Counted from the stretch's first letter, positions 26,548 to 35,327 are shown. The stretch: 64,000 bases of DNA from an uncultured bacterium (GCA_905214865.1 CAJMNO010000001.1:62001-126000), one strand, 5' to 3'. Translations and numbers: made by a program. The notes: a model not told the origin generated them from the letters alone.

Positions 26548-27351
26548 CTACGTCCTGCTCGGGCGATTCTCGTGAGGGTCATCGTCCCCGTCGGACCTCG
26601 TGGTGTAGCGGGTGACGTAGGTCTTTCCCTCGTGCTCGCCCCTTGCCATGGCCCGGTGATACACGACCCTCGCCGCGTGCGTCGCCTTGGGGGTCAGGTC
26701 CACGTCCGACGGTGAGAGGACGTTGAACTTGAGCGACCACATGCGCAGCGCGACCACGATTGCGACGCACGCGAGTGCCGCCCACGGCCTGTTGATGTAG
26801 AGAATCAGAACCAGCACGTAATAAATCGCAGACCCCGCAACGGCGCAGAGGGCATAGAGGTTGCTCCTCTTGAAGATCTTCGGGATGTCCCCCAGGAAGA
26901 TGTCGCGGAGCATGCCGCCGCCCACTCCGGTCACCGTGCCCATGAGCGCGCACGCCCACGGACTGAGGTGATAGACGATGGCCTTGTCGGTGCCGGCCGC
27001 AACGAAGAGGCCGACCGAGATGATGTCCGCCCAGTTGAGCAGGTTGGGAAACTTGTGCAGCACGCCCGAGAAGAGAAACCCAAGGATGGCGGCGATGACC
27101 GTGACCGGTATGGCGTAGGACGAGCGGAGCATGTACACGTCGCCCACCTGCATGATGGTGTCGCGGACGAGTCCCCCGCCAAGGCCGCAGAGGATTGAGA
27201 GCGCGAGGTACCCAACCAGGTCGAGGCTCCTCTCCTTGGCAACGAGAATGCCCGTGAACGAGCCTGCCACAACTGCGGAGAGGTCGAGCCAGGCCGGAAT
27301 TGCGACGGCAGCCGTATCCGGCCCGTAGCTCGAGAAGAGTTCAGGTATCAC
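26548..27351 (-). CDS. TRIC-type cation channel family protein (YadS/UPF0126)
   Basis: 267 residues from a GTG at 27351 with GGGGGT just upstream; longer in-frame starts add an unrelated N-terminus. Seven membrane segments are predicted, with the internal duplication typical of trimeric intracellular cation channels: GLGGGLVRD (56-64) and GVGGGMLRD (142-150) are the two copies of the Gly-rich loop before a conserved Arg-Asp. Bacterial TRIC homologues conduct K+/Na+ and form trimers. A soluble charged tail (about 215-267) is specific to this protein. It is transcribed towards typA. Confidence 0.85.
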   Translation of the reverse strand: MIPELFSSYGPDTAAVAIPAWLDLSAVVAGSFTGILVAKERSLDLVGYLALSILCGLGGGLVRDTIMQVGDVYMLRSSYAIPVTVIAAILGFLFSGVLHKFPNLLNWADIISVGLFVAAGTDKAIVYHLSPWACALMGTVTGVGGGMLRDIFLGDIPKIFKRSNLYALCAVAGSAIYYVLVLILYINRPWAALACVAIVVALRMWSLKFNVLSPSDVDLTPKATHAARVVYHRAMARGEHEGKTYVTRYTTRSDGDDDPHENRPSRT

Positions 27352-27547
27352 ACGTACCCCCACATCGGGCAATGCCCGGACACGTTTCCCACATTCCGTG
27401 GAGCATGGTAACGCCGCCATCCGTCACCCGCCAGACGCCGTCGGGACGATTTGCTCCGGTTCGGGGAGTGGTGCGAACCCCAGTGGCCCCGAACGTCCAA
27501 TCCTTGTTGGAGAAAAAGTGAGAGTCGCATCGCAAGAGTAAGTAATG

Positions 27548-27553
27548 TATACT
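27548..27553 (+). promoter_or_regulatory. -10 element of tRNA-Ser promoter
   Basis: TGTATACT (extended TG plus TATACT) lies 18 bp before the first tRNA base. The same TATACT hexamer precedes several other genes here. No good -35 is seen. Confidence 0.5.
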
Positions 27554-27570
27554 TCCCCTTGCGGTTTTAC

Positions 27571-27661
27571 GGAGAGTTGTCCGAGTGGCCGAAGGAGCAC
27601 GATTGGAAATCGTGTATGCGCCCAAAGCGCATCCAGGGTTCAAATCCCTGACTCTCCGCCA
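27571..27661 (+). tRNA. tRNA-Ser (anticodon GGA)
   Basis: The acceptor stem GGAGAGT pairs with ACTCTCC, followed by discriminator G and an encoded CCA. The anticodon loop reads TTGGAAA, so the anticodon is GGA (Ser UCC/UCU). The long variable arm (TATGCGCCCAAAGCGCA) is the class II feature expected for serine, and the T-loop GGTTCAAAT is standard. Confidence 0.95.
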
Positions 27662-27671
27662 GCGAATGAGG

Positions 27672-27695
27672 AGCGGCGCCTGCGGGCGCCGCTTT
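27672..27695 (+). terminator. Hairpin between the two tRNA genes
   Basis: AGCGGCGCC (27672-27680) pairs perfectly with GGCGCCGCT (27685-27693) around TGCG, then TTC. It may end or process the first tRNA transcript. Confidence 0.6.
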
Positions 27696-27705
27696 CACAC
27701 CCTTC

Positions 27706-27796
27706 GGAGGGGTGGCAGAGTGGTTGAATGCGGCGGTCTCGAAAACCGTTTACCCGCTACGCGGGTACGAGGGTTCGAATCCCTCCTCCTCCGCCA
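27706..27796 (+). tRNA. tRNA-Ser (anticodon CGA)
   Basis: The acceptor stem GGAGGGG pairs with CTCCTCC with one G-T wobble, then discriminator G and encoded CCA. The anticodon loop CTCGAAA gives CGA (Ser UCG). A long variable arm (TTTACCCGCTACGCGGGTA) confirms class II. Only 44 bp separate it from the tRNA-Ser(GGA) gene. Confidence 0.95.
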
Positions 27797-27807
27797 TTGA
27801 GTACTTT

Positions 27808-27835
27808 GGGGTCCGTCTCTGACGGGTCCCTTTTT
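27808..27835 (+). terminator. Intrinsic terminator after tRNA-Ser pair
   Basis: GGGGTCCGTC (27808-27817) pairs with GACGGGTCCC (27821-27830), two wobbles, loop TCT, then TTTTT (27831-27835). Confidence 0.8.
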
Positions 27836-27987
27836 GTGTCAAAAGCGCATCGTGACGGCTGGCTGTCGCATGCCCTCCATTCTCAGGGGGCTGGGACCGA
27901 GGTTGGGGGATACTCTTTCAAAAGGACGTGCGAGAGTCCTCTCGCATGACCCAACCGTCTACTGTTGGCTCTTGGAAGGAGAACCCC

Positions 27988-28974
27988 TTGGCTGACGGAA
28001 ACGAAGGATATTACTCCCGGTCCTGGAAGCTCCTCTCCAGGGACAAGGGATGGTACAAGCCACTGCTGGTCATGTCCGTTGCGCTCTTCGTCCCCATCGT
28101 GGGGGCGCTGGGCGTGCTTGGCTACGAGCTCGAGTGGGCGCGCCTCACCGCCTGGGGCGTGGATTCCTCGCCAAAGCAGAAGAACGTCCAGGTAGGTAAG
28201 TGCATCAAGGCGGGATGGAGGGGCTTTGTCGCCACCATCGGCTGGGTGGTCATCTTCGCCCTCATAGGCGCCATGCTGATGGACGTCACCAACGAGAACT
28301 CGTTCGCGAGCATCCTCATCGACGTCGCGGGCATCCTCTTTGCCGTCATCGCTAAGATCTGCGCCCTCCGTGCGACCGTATACCAGAACTTCACCGCCGG
28401 ATATAGGGCTGACCGCATCGTAGACATGTTGAAGAGGGATGGCTCAGGGTTCTTCAGGATCGCCGGGCTGTCGGTGGTCATCCAGCTCATCACCGGCCTC
28501 ATCCTCTTCGTCCTTGCGCTTATCCTCCTCGCGCCCGTGGTCTTCAGCATCATCAGCATCATCGCCTACTCCGGCACCACCGAGGCGGTCGCTTATGCAA
28601 TCACGAGGGCGTTCACGGACATCGCGCCGTGGGCAGTCCTGCTGCTTTTTGCCACGAACTTCCTCAGCACCTTCACGGACATGATTCTCATCACCGCCGT
28701 GGGCCTGTGGATGCGCCAGTTCAACGTGCCCGCATGGGGTGCCAGCGGCGACCCGCTGCCCCAGACCCCCGAGCTGCCCTCGTCCTCCGAGTGCCGCCCC
28801 GTCGACCCGGTCACCCCCGAGGTGACTTCCTCTGAGGTGGAGGCATCCAAATCCCCCGTCACGCCCCAGCCCCACGAATCGGAAGGCGAGAACGGCGTGG
28901 CCCAGGAGCCCCCGACCCAACCCGCCGGTAGCGAGGATTCCTCTCATCCGACGGGGGAGGAACCTCTCGCCTAG
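27988..28974 (+). CDS. DUF4013-like polytopic membrane protein
   Basis: 328 residues from a TTG at 27988, chosen because AAGGAGA (27976-27982) is well placed; an ATG at 27946 would add 14 residues without a ribosome-binding site. Hydrophobic segments at about 25-46, 80-98, 107-127, 157-193 and 212-240 give a multi-helix membrane core of the DUF4013 type. A Pro/Ser/Glu-rich, disordered C-terminal tail follows (250-328). Function unknown; DUF4013 proteins are often found in Actinobacteria without a fixed operon. It stands alone here. Confidence 0.7.
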   Translation: MADGNEGYYSRSWKLLSRDKGWYKPLLVMSVALFVPIVGALGVLGYELEWARLTAWGVDSSPKQKNVQVGKCIKAGWRGFVATIGWVVIFALIGAMLMDVTNENSFASILIDVAGILFAVIAKICALRATVYQNFTAGYRADRIVDMLKRDGSGFFRIAGLSVVIQLITGLILFVLALILLAPVVFSIISIIAYSGTTEAVAYAITRAFTDIAPWAVLLLFATNFLSTFTDMILITAVGLWMRQFNVPAWGASGDPLPQTPELPSSSECRPVDPVTPEVTSSEVEASKSPVTPQPHESEGENGVAQEPPTQPAGSEDSSHPTGEEPLA

Positions 28975-29120
28975 TGGATTCGTAAGGACCGGAAACTCCC
29001 GAGCGAGGCTTCCGAAAGCCTTTGGGGAGTCGTCTCCCGCATACCGCCACCTTGCCAGGAACAGGGGGTAAAGAGGCCCCCGTGCCCTTGATAGCATAGA
29101 TGTGGGGTCTGCGTGTTGTT

Positions 29121-29158
29121 GATGCCGTGGGAGAGGCCGCAAGCCCTCCCGCGGCATC
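29121..29158 (+). terminator. Long hairpin upstream of rpsF
   Basis: GATGCCG (29121-29127) pairs with CGGCATC (29152-29158), and the stem continues inside with GGGAG/CTCCC and GGC/GCC. GTGTGTT follows. It could end upstream transcription or act as an attenuator for the ribosomal protein operon. Confidence 0.55.
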
Positions 29159-29188
29159 GTGTGTTAACATCGCACCTTGACCTTTCCT

Positions 29189-29218
29189 GCTCCGGAGGCA
29201 ACCTTCACTAACCGGAGC
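29189..29218 (+). promoter_or_regulatory. Structured rpsF leader hairpin
   Basis: GCTCCGG (29189-29195) pairs with CCGGAGC (29212-29218). An inner AGG/CCT helix leaves a one-sided bulge (TCACTAA). It lies 25 bp before the rpsF start, the region where S6:S18 autoregulatory leaders occur. The match to that motif is not checked. Confidence 0.4.
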
Positions 29219-29243
29219 CGTTTAGCCCAGAGGAGGTGACCAC

Positions 29244-29537
29244 ATGAAGGCTTATGAACTGCTGTATTTTGTCGATCCCGCAAGCACCGAGGAGACCCGC
29301 GCCGCCGTCATGAAGCGTATTGACGTCGCTGTTTCCGAGAATGGTGGCAAGGTCGACAACGTCGAGGACTGGGGCAAGCGCAAGCTCGCCTACGAGATCG
29401 ACAAGCTCACCGAGGGGGATTACACCCTCATCAACTTCCATGCAGACCCCGCACAGATCGCCGAGCTCGACCGAGTTCTGCGCATCAACGATGCCGTGAA
29501 GCGTCACATGATCGTGTGCCGCTCCGACAGGGACTAG
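29244..29537 (+). CDS. rpsF: 30S ribosomal protein S6
   Basis: 97 residues with AGGAGGTG before the ATG. S6 binds 16S rRNA together with S18 in the platform of the small subunit. The typical opening MKAYELLYFVDP, the strand-helix GGKVDNVEDWGKRKLAYEIDKLTEGDYTLINF and the final LRINDAVKRHMIV are all present. It is first in the conserved order rpsF-ssb-rpsR, with DUF2232 and rplI behind. The leader upstream contains two hairpins, so autoregulation is plausible. Confidence 0.97.
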   Translation: MKAYELLYFVDPASTEETRAAVMKRIDVAVSENGGKVDNVEDWGKRKLAYEIDKLTEGDYTLINFHADPAQIAELDRVLRINDAVKRHMIVCRSDRD

Positions 29538-29575
29538 TCATGAGAGGCGGGCATTGCGCCCGCGGATGAGAGGCA

Positions 29576-30079
29576 GTGAGCGACGTGAGCATTAACAGGG
29601 TGAACATCTCCGGCAATCTTACGCGCGACCCGGAGCTCAAGCAGACCCAGGGTGGCACCGCCATCCTGTCGTTTGGCGTGGCGGTCAACGACCGCCGTCG
29701 CAACCCACAGTCGGGCGAGTGGGAGGATGTTCCCAACTTCGTTGACTGCGTCGTCTTTGGCAACAGGGCGGAGCCCCTGAGCCGTTTCCTCTCCAAGGGC
29801 TCGAAGGTTGCCATCGAGGGCAAGCTTCGCTACAGCTCGTGGGAGCGTGACGGTCAGAAGAGGAGCAAGCTCGAGGTCGTCGTCGACGAGGTCGAGTTCC
29901 TCTCCTCCAGGAGCCAGCAAGGCGGCGGCCAGGGCTACGAGCCCCGCAACAACGGGGCGTACATGTCCTCCCCCTCGCCGAGCTACGCAGCACCCGCGCC
30001 CGCGGCAAACCCACAGCCCCAGCGTCCCGTCCAGACCCCGCCCCAGGCGGACGTCTACGACGAGGACATCCCGTTCTAG
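29576..30079 (+). CDS. ssb: Single-stranded DNA-binding protein
   Basis: 167 residues from GTG 29576; a GTG at 29585 giving MSINRVNISG is equally plausible. The OB fold (about 1-110) has INRVNISGNLTRDPELKQT, FVDCVVFGNRAEPLSRFLSKGSKVAIEGKL and SKLEVVVDEVEFL. A Gly/Pro/Gln-rich disordered linker follows. The tail ends YDEDIPF, the acidic tip that recruits repair and replication proteins. Located between rpsF and rpsR as in most Gram-positive bacteria. Confidence 0.96.
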   Translation: MSDVSINRVNISGNLTRDPELKQTQGGTAILSFGVAVNDRRRNPQSGEWEDVPNFVDCVVFGNRAEPLSRFLSKGSKVAIEGKLRYSSWERDGQKRSKLEVVVDEVEFLSSRSQQGGGQGYEPRNNGAYMSSPSPSYAAPAPAANPQPQRPVQTPPQADVYDEDIPF

Positions 30080-30121
30080 TGAGTAGGTGGCGCGAACCAC
30101 CAGTTGAAAGGCAACAAAGAC

Positions 30122-30394
30122 ATGGCTAAGCAAAGGCAAGTTGAACAGCGCCAGCCGCGTCGCAAGTACTGCCAGTTCTGCAAGGAGGATGTCGAGTACA
30201 TCGACTACAAGGACACCCAGCTCCTTCGCAAGTTCATGACCGACCGTGGCAAGATCAAGCCCCGTCGCGTCACTGGCGCCTGCACGCAGCATCAGCACGA
30301 CATCGCGGTCGCCATCAAGCGCGCCCGCGTCATGGCACTTCTGCCCTACACGGTTCCCGTGGTCTCCAGCCGCGGCGGCCGCAACCGCGGGTAG
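30122..30394 (+). CDS. rpsR: 30S ribosomal protein S18
   Basis: 90 residues from ATG 30122. The family core is clear: YCQFCKEDVEYIDYKDTQLLRKFMTDRGKIKPRRVTGACTQHQHDIAVAIKRARVMALLPYT. The CxxC plus later Cys/His (about 17-20, 54, 57) mark a zinc-binding C+ form of S18. It partners S6 on the 30S platform. Third gene of the rpsF operon. Confidence 0.96.
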   Translation: MAKQRQVEQRQPRRKYCQFCKEDVEYIDYKDTQLLRKFMTDRGKIKPRRVTGACTQHQHDIAVAIKRARVMALLPYTVPVVSSRGGRNRG

Positions 30395-30423
30395 AGGTTC
30401 CAAAGGGCTAAGGACCGCAATCG

Positions 30424-31476
30424 TTGAACGATAGCGAGAAAAAGAACGGGCCGGTCAGACCTGACGGCATGGGCGAGAGCCGCGAGGTCGTCCCATTTGG
30501 CACGCGTGGCCAGGGGGACGGCATGGGGCGGATGCGCTACCGGCGGGGCATGATGTGGTCCATTCTCGGCGGTGCCTGCGCTCCCCTGAGCGCAGAGATC
30601 GCGGCGGTCCTGACGACGTACGGCCTCTCGTTCGTGAACGAGAGCGACGACCGGGAATCGGTCAGAACGGCCGCGCTGGTGGCCGCGGGTGCGGGGATCG
30701 TCGTCTCGATCCTCTACAACCCCTGGCAGATTCCAATGTCAGCCCTGATTGCGCTCGTCTGTCTCGCCATGGTCCGCATGGTCTATGGCAGGCAGGTGAC
30801 CGTGGGCAGGGTAAGCCTCGCCATCATCGCAGCCACGTTGGTGGTGCTCGCCTCGGACTCGGCAGCCGCGGCACTCAACGGCACCTCGGTGCCAGCCGCG
30901 TTTGACGAGGTCCTCCGCCAGATGGGTGCCTCGTACGGGGGTTCCATGAACCTCACGATGAGCTCCCAGGTGGAGGTGGCACGAAAGCTCGTGGCGTCCT
31001 ACTGGCCGCTTGCCTACCTATGTGCGGCTGGGGCAATCGTCCTGTTCGCGCACTGGGGGACCAAGCTGGCCGCGCGGTCGATGAACGTGAGTCTTCCCGT
31101 TGGGAGACTCTCGTCCTACGACGCACCGCGGTGGATGGGCATCGTGTTCGTCCTGTCCGCCGCTGCGGCGGTGGCGCCGCGGTACCTCACGGACCTCAAC
31201 CCCTTGGTTGGGTTCGTTGGGACCAACGTTCTCGTGGCCGCGCGCGTGGCGCTTTCCCTTCAGGGGATGGCGCTCATCGCGTGGTTCCTGGAGAGGAGGG
31301 GCTTTGGTCCCTTCACCAGGGCGCTTGCGGTCATGGTGGCGGTCTGGCTCGAATGGTCGTTTGCCGTCGTCGGCATTGTGGGCCTCGTCGACCTCCTCGC
31401 CAACTTCCGTGGCCTCGGTCGTGGAAGGCGGGGGAGAGAGTCTGGCCCAAGAGAGAAGAGCAAGGAGTCGGCCTAG
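30424..31476 (+). CDS. DUF2232 (YybS-like) membrane protein
   Basis: 350 residues from a TTG at 30424. After a charged N-terminus (1-40) come about seven membrane helices, the last near 300-325, and a basic tail. DUF2232 proteins are found beside rpsR and rplI in many Gram-positive genomes (YybS in Bacillus). The region FTRALAVMVAVWLEWSFAVVGIVGLVDLLANFR matches the usual C-terminal end. The molecular function is not known. The spacing of 30 bp from rpsR and 24 bp to rplI suggests one operon. Confidence 0.8.
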   Translation: MNDSEKKNGPVRPDGMGESREVVPFGTRGQGDGMGRMRYRRGMMWSILGGACAPLSAEIAAVLTTYGLSFVNESDDRESVRTAALVAAGAGIVVSILYNPWQIPMSALIALVCLAMVRMVYGRQVTVGRVSLAIIAATLVVLASDSAAAALNGTSVPAAFDEVLRQMGASYGGSMNLTMSSQVEVARKLVASYWPLAYLCAAGAIVLFAHWGTKLAARSMNVSLPVGRLSSYDAPRWMGIVFVLSAAAAVAPRYLTDLNPLVGFVGTNVLVAARVALSLQGMALIAWFLERRGFGPFTRALAVMVAVWLEWSFAVVGIVGLVDLLANFRGLGRGRRGRESGPREKSKESA

Positions 31477-31499
31477 GCCGACCAACCGAAGGAGTTCCC

Positions 31500-32030
31500 A
31501 TGAAAGTCATCCTTTTGGGTGAGCTCAGGGGCAAGGGTGGCGAGGGAGACGTCGTGGACGTCGCCCAGGGCTACGCGGAGAACTATCTGTTCCCCAACCG
31601 CATCGCCCAGCCCGCGACCCCGGGCAACCTGAAGCAGCTTGAGGAGCGCCGCGCGGGCATCGAGAAGCGCGAGGCCAAGCGCCTCGCCGACGCGCACGCC
31701 ACCAAGGAGCTGCTCGACGGCAAGTCCGTCACCGTGGAGGCCAAGGTCGGCGAGAACGACCAGCTGTTTGGCTCCATCACCACCGCGCAGATCGTTGACG
31801 CGATCAAGGCTCAGCTTGGCGTCGAGGTCGACCGCAAGCGCATTGGCCGTGGTGCGACCATCAAGACCGTCGGCAAGCACCCCGTCGAGGTCAACCTCTA
31901 TCGCGACATCAACGCGATCGTCACCGTCCTCGTGGGCGTGAACGAGGAGGAGCCCGAGGCCGAGGAGTCCGAGGAGGACGCCCAGGCCGACGAGGCTGCC
32001 GCCACCGAGACCGAGGCCGCTGCCGAGTAG
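31500..32030 (+). CDS. rplI: 50S ribosomal protein L9, acidic C-terminal extension
   Basis: 176 residues from ATG 31500 with AAGGAG upstream. The N-terminal domain (MKVILLGELRGKGGEGDVVDVAQGYAENYLFPN), central helix and C-terminal domain (to about 150) are those of L9, which binds 23S rRNA and extends from the L1 stalk base. About 25 extra residues at the end are Glu/Ala-rich, longer than in most L9 proteins. It is the last gene of the rpsF cluster; the following 520 bp are non-coding. Confidence 0.96.
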   Translation: MKVILLGELRGKGGEGDVVDVAQGYAENYLFPNRIAQPATPGNLKQLEERRAGIEKREAKRLADAHATKELLDGKSVTVEAKVGENDQLFGSITTAQIVDAIKAQLGVEVDRKRIGRGATIKTVGKHPVEVNLYRDINAIVTVLVGVNEEEPEAEESEEDAQADEAAATETEAAAE

Positions 32031-32550
32031 CGGTTTCTCTCGAAGGGAAATCAACATTTCCCCGGCAAGGACGTCTTAGGACGCACAGTCCCAAAGTCTG
32101 CTGCGGCCCTCCAACGGATTCAGTCCGGCGGGGGGCCGCTGTATGCGGAACGCCAGGTATGGGCCTTCTACCTGCGAATTCATGGCTCCTCGCAACGGCA
32201 CGGGTGAATAAGCCCACGTAAAAGGGTCATGCCACTGAAAAAGCCCTGCTATGGATGTGTAAGGCGATGCGTGCCATCCCCTGCTTTCGTAAATTGTTGA
32301 AAAGCGTGAAAACTTCTAACGCCCCCGCTAGACGCATCGCAGTGTCAACAATGCCCAGTTGGGTCTCTGTTGCGGGCGAGATGGGTCCATCCGTGTCGGG
32401 ATACGCCGCGCGGGGAGAAATGACGCGAATGTATGCAGTCGCGCGCCAGCCAAAGGGCGGGCTCACGTTGCCAACTCGCGTGTGGAGTATGAGGCCCGCC
32501 ACCTCAAAGGCTCTATAGTTAGACCAAATGCACCCATCACCGGAGGTCCC
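32031..32550. other. Non-coding structured gap between rplI and dnaB
   Basis: No convincing gene lies here, and the GC content drops towards the dnaB side. Several hairpins can be drawn: GGGAAAT/ATTTCCC (32045-32062), GCGGCCCTCC/GGGGGGCCGC (32103-32139) and CAGGTA/TACCTG (32154-32174). A TATAGT -10-like hexamer stands at 32514-32519, before the dnaB ribosome-binding site. It could hold a small structured RNA or a long leader; I could not match it to tmRNA, RNase P RNA, 6S or a riboswitch class. Confidence 0.5.
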
Positions 32551-33939
32551 ATGCAAGACGCCCCCATCGATTACGACAGAGAACCGGCGCCGTCTGCCGG
32601 CGACGCCTCGATGCCGCAGGATCTTGCCGCCGAGAAGTCCGTGCTCTCTGCCATGCTCCTCTCGCAGGATGTTCTGCAGGAGTGTCTGATCGACCTGGAG
32701 GAGCAGGACTTCTACCTGTACTCCCACAGGCTTATCTTCCTGGCGATGAGCGAGATGTTCGACCGCGGCAAGCCCGTGGACCCCATCTCGCTGGCGGACC
32801 ACCTCAAGTCGCAGGGCCAGCTCGACCGGACGGGCGGCATGGCGTACCTCCTCGAGCTCAACGGAGACTCGTTCGCCCTTGCGAGCTGGCGCCATCACGT
32901 CGAGATCCTGCACCGGGACTCGACGCTGCGCGCGATCATCGCCGCCTCGGCCAAGATCACGGCGCTCGCGTTCGATGCACCCGAGGACACCAAGGAGGTC
33001 GTGGACTCGGCAGAGAACCTCCTCCTCAACGTCACCAACCGCGAGATCGGTGACAGCTACTCGGATTTGGCCGACGTCATGGGCGACCTGTACACCGAGC
33101 TGGGGGAGGCATGTCAGAACCCCGAGGGCTCCCTGGGCGTCATGACCGGATACTCGGGCATCGACCAGCGCCTGCAGGGACTGCGTCCCGGCCAGATGAT
33201 CGTCATCGGCGCCCGCCCGGGCGTGGGCAAGACCTCCTTCGCGCTCAACCTCGCGGTCAACGCGGCGGCCCACGGGGCGTCCATCGCGTTCTTCTCGCTC
33301 GAGATGAGCAAGGTCGAGATCGCGCAGCGCCTCCTCTCGGCGCAGGCGCGCATACCCCTCTCGGCCATTCGTGGCGCCCGCATCCAGGACAACCAGTGGC
33401 CGACTATCCTCGAGGCAACGCGAGACCTCTCCAAGCTCGACATCATGATCGACGACACCCCCGGCACCACGGTGACCGAGATCAGGGCGAAGGCACGGCG
33501 CATGCTGCAGGGCAAGGAGCATGGCCTGGTCCTTCTCGACTACCTCCAGCTCCTCTCGCCCCCCGCGGGCCGCCACAGGGCGGACTCGCGCGCCACGGAG
33601 GTCAGCGAGATGTCCCGCGGCATCAAGATCATGGCGAAGGACCTCGAGGTCCCCGTCGTTGCCCTGTCGCAGCTCAACCGTGCCGTCACGGACCGCAAGG
33701 GGAAGAGGCCCGAGCTGAGCGACCTGCGCGAGTCCGGCTCCATCGAGCAGGACGCCGACGTCGTCATCCTCCTGGACCGCTCCATGACCGAGGAGGAGGC
33801 GGAGGCGAGCGACCGCCCCGACTTCAACGTGACCAACTTCATCATCGCCAAGAACCGCTCGGGCCCGCTTGACATCGTCCCGCTCACCTTCCTTCCCGGG
33901 TCAACCAAGTTTGTGGAAGTGGACATGCACCACGACTAG
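32551..33939 (+). CDS. dnaB: Replicative DNA helicase DnaB
   Basis: 462 residues from ATG 32551, GGAGG just upstream. The N-terminal primase-interacting domain (about 20-125) is followed by a linker and the RecA-fold motor with Walker A GARPGVGKT (220-228), Walker B LVLLDYLQLL and the DLRESGSIEQDADVVILLDR arginine-finger region. DnaB unwinds the parental duplex at the fork as a hexamer. Location next to rplI is conserved in Gram-positive bacteria. No intein is present. Confidence 0.97.
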   Translation: MQDAPIDYDREPAPSAGDASMPQDLAAEKSVLSAMLLSQDVLQECLIDLEEQDFYLYSHRLIFLAMSEMFDRGKPVDPISLADHLKSQGQLDRTGGMAYLLELNGDSFALASWRHHVEILHRDSTLRAIIAASAKITALAFDAPEDTKEVVDSAENLLLNVTNREIGDSYSDLADVMGDLYTELGEACQNPEGSLGVMTGYSGIDQRLQGLRPGQMIVIGARPGVGKTSFALNLAVNAAAHGASIAFFSLEMSKVEIAQRLLSAQARIPLSAIRGARIQDNQWPTILEATRDLSKLDIMIDDTPGTTVTEIRAKARRMLQGKEHGLVLLDYLQLLSPPAGRHRADSRATEVSEMSRGIKIMAKDLEVPVVALSQLNRAVTDRKGKRPELSDLRESGSIEQDADVVILLDRSMTEEEAEASDRPDFNVTNFIIAKNRSGPLDIVPLTFLPGSTKFVEVDMHHD

Positions 33940-34001
33940 GCTGAGCAGATGGTGGCTCCGAGTGCCCACGCAGTCTGGGACGGGCTCCAGCGGGTCCGTC
34001 G

Positions 34002-34007
34002 TATACT
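34002..34007 (+). promoter_or_regulatory. -10 element upstream of purA
   Basis: TATACT at 34002-34007, 38 bp before the purA ATG. The -35 is poor, suggesting dependence on an activator or an extended contact. Confidence 0.4.
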
Positions 34008-34044
34008 TGACTGAGTATCGAACGCAGCTTCGAGAGGGGACTCA

Positions 34045-35325
34045 ATGCCGGCATCAGTGCTAGTTGGAACTCAGTGGGGAGACGAGGGCAAGGGTAAGGT
34101 CACCGATCTCATCTCTGGCGAATTCGACGTGGTCTGCCGCTATGCCGGCGGTGCCAACGCGGGGCACACGGTCATTGCCAATGGGCACAAGCTCGCGCTT
34201 CACCAGGTGCCCTCGGGCGTCATGTACAAGGGCGTCTATCCCGTGATCGGCAACGGCTGCATCGTGGACCCCGAGGTGCTCCTGGGCGAGATCGACGTCC
34301 TGGAGAAGCAGGGCATCTCGTGCGACGACCTCAAGATCTCGGGCAACGCGCACATCGTGATGCCCTACCACAAGGACCTGGACGGCGCGCACGAGAAGAA
34401 GCTCGGCAAGAACCTCATTGGCACCACCAAGCGCGGCGTCGGTCCCTGCTACATGGACAAGATGAACCGCACCGGCCTGCGCATCCAGGACATGCTCGAC
34501 GAGCACATCTTCCGCGAGAAGCTGGAGAGCGCGCTCGCCTACACCAACCCCATCCTGGAGAAGGTCTACGAGCTCCCCACCTACACGGTTGACCAGATCT
34601 GCGAGACCTACCTGCCCTATGCGGAGCGCATCCGCCCCTACATCGTGGAGAGCTCGCTCTTCCTCAACGAGCAGCTCGAGCAGGGCAAGAACATCCTCTT
34701 CGAGGGCGCCCAGGCCACGATGCTCGACATAGACCACGGCACCTATCCGTTCGTGACCTCCTCCAACTGCACCGCCGGCGGCGCGGTCACCGGCTCGGGC
34801 GTCGGCCCCACCCGCATCGACCGCGTCCTGGGCGTGGCCAAGGCGTACCTGACCCGCGTTGGCTCCGGCCCCTTCCCGACCGAGCTCTTTGACGAGGTTG
34901 GCGACAAGCTGGGCGAGGTCGGACACGAGTATGGCGTGACCACCGGCCGCAAGCGCCGCTGCGGATGGTACGACGCGGTCGTGGTCAACTACGCCGCACG
35001 CGTAAACGGGCTCACCGACCTGGCAATCACCAAGCTCGACGTCCTGGGCTGCCTGGACGAGATCAAGGTCTGCGTGGCGTACGAGTGCGACGGCAAGCGC
35101 TACACCACGGTGCCCGAGCACCAGAGCGTGTTCTACCACGCAAAGCCGGTGTACGAGACCCTCCCGGGCTGGAAGTGCGACATCTCCGGCGTCCGCAACT
35201 TCTATCAGCTTCCCCGCGAGGCAAAGGACTACATCGACTTCCTGGAGCAGCTCGCCGGCGTGAGGGCCTCGATCATCACCGTCGGCCCCGACCGCGAGCA
35301 GACGATCAACCGCTACTGGAACTAG
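34045..35325 (+). CDS. purA: Adenylosuccinate synthetase
   Basis: 426 residues. PurA joins IMP and aspartate using GTP, the first step from IMP to AMP. The GTP-binding loop GDEGKGK (12-18), NAGHTV (38-43) and the later TTGRKRRCGWYD and the C-terminal SVGPDREQTI-type end (here ITVGPDREQTI) are all present. Full length. The degV-like gene starts 2 bp after its stop, so the two are probably co-transcribed. Confidence 0.97.
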   Translation: MPASVLVGTQWGDEGKGKVTDLISGEFDVVCRYAGGANAGHTVIANGHKLALHQVPSGVMYKGVYPVIGNGCIVDPEVLLGEIDVLEKQGISCDDLKISGNAHIVMPYHKDLDGAHEKKLGKNLIGTTKRGVGPCYMDKMNRTGLRIQDMLDEHIFREKLESALAYTNPILEKVYELPTYTVDQICETYLPYAERIRPYIVESSLFLNEQLEQGKNILFEGAQATMLDIDHGTYPFVTSSNCTAGGAVTGSGVGPTRIDRVLGVAKAYLTRVGSGPFPTELFDEVGDKLGEVGHEYGVTTGRKRRCGWYDAVVVNYAARVNGLTDLAITKLDVLGCLDEIKVCVAYECDGKRYTTVPEHQSVFYHAKPVYETLPGWKCDISGVRNFYQLPREAKDYIDFLEQLAGVRASIITVGPDREQTINRYWN

Positions 35326-35327
35326 CC

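Noticed and set aside
27451..27949. Short open frames across the tRNA-Ser genes
   Set aside because: They translate tRNA sequence and have no coding features.
32231..32237. GCCACTG, as in the cobalamin riboswitch core
   Set aside because: The other conserved boxes of that riboswitch are absent and the downstream gene is dnaB.
34007..34012. TTGACT as a -35 for purA
   Set aside because: No -10 hexamer lies 16-18 bp downstream before the start codon.
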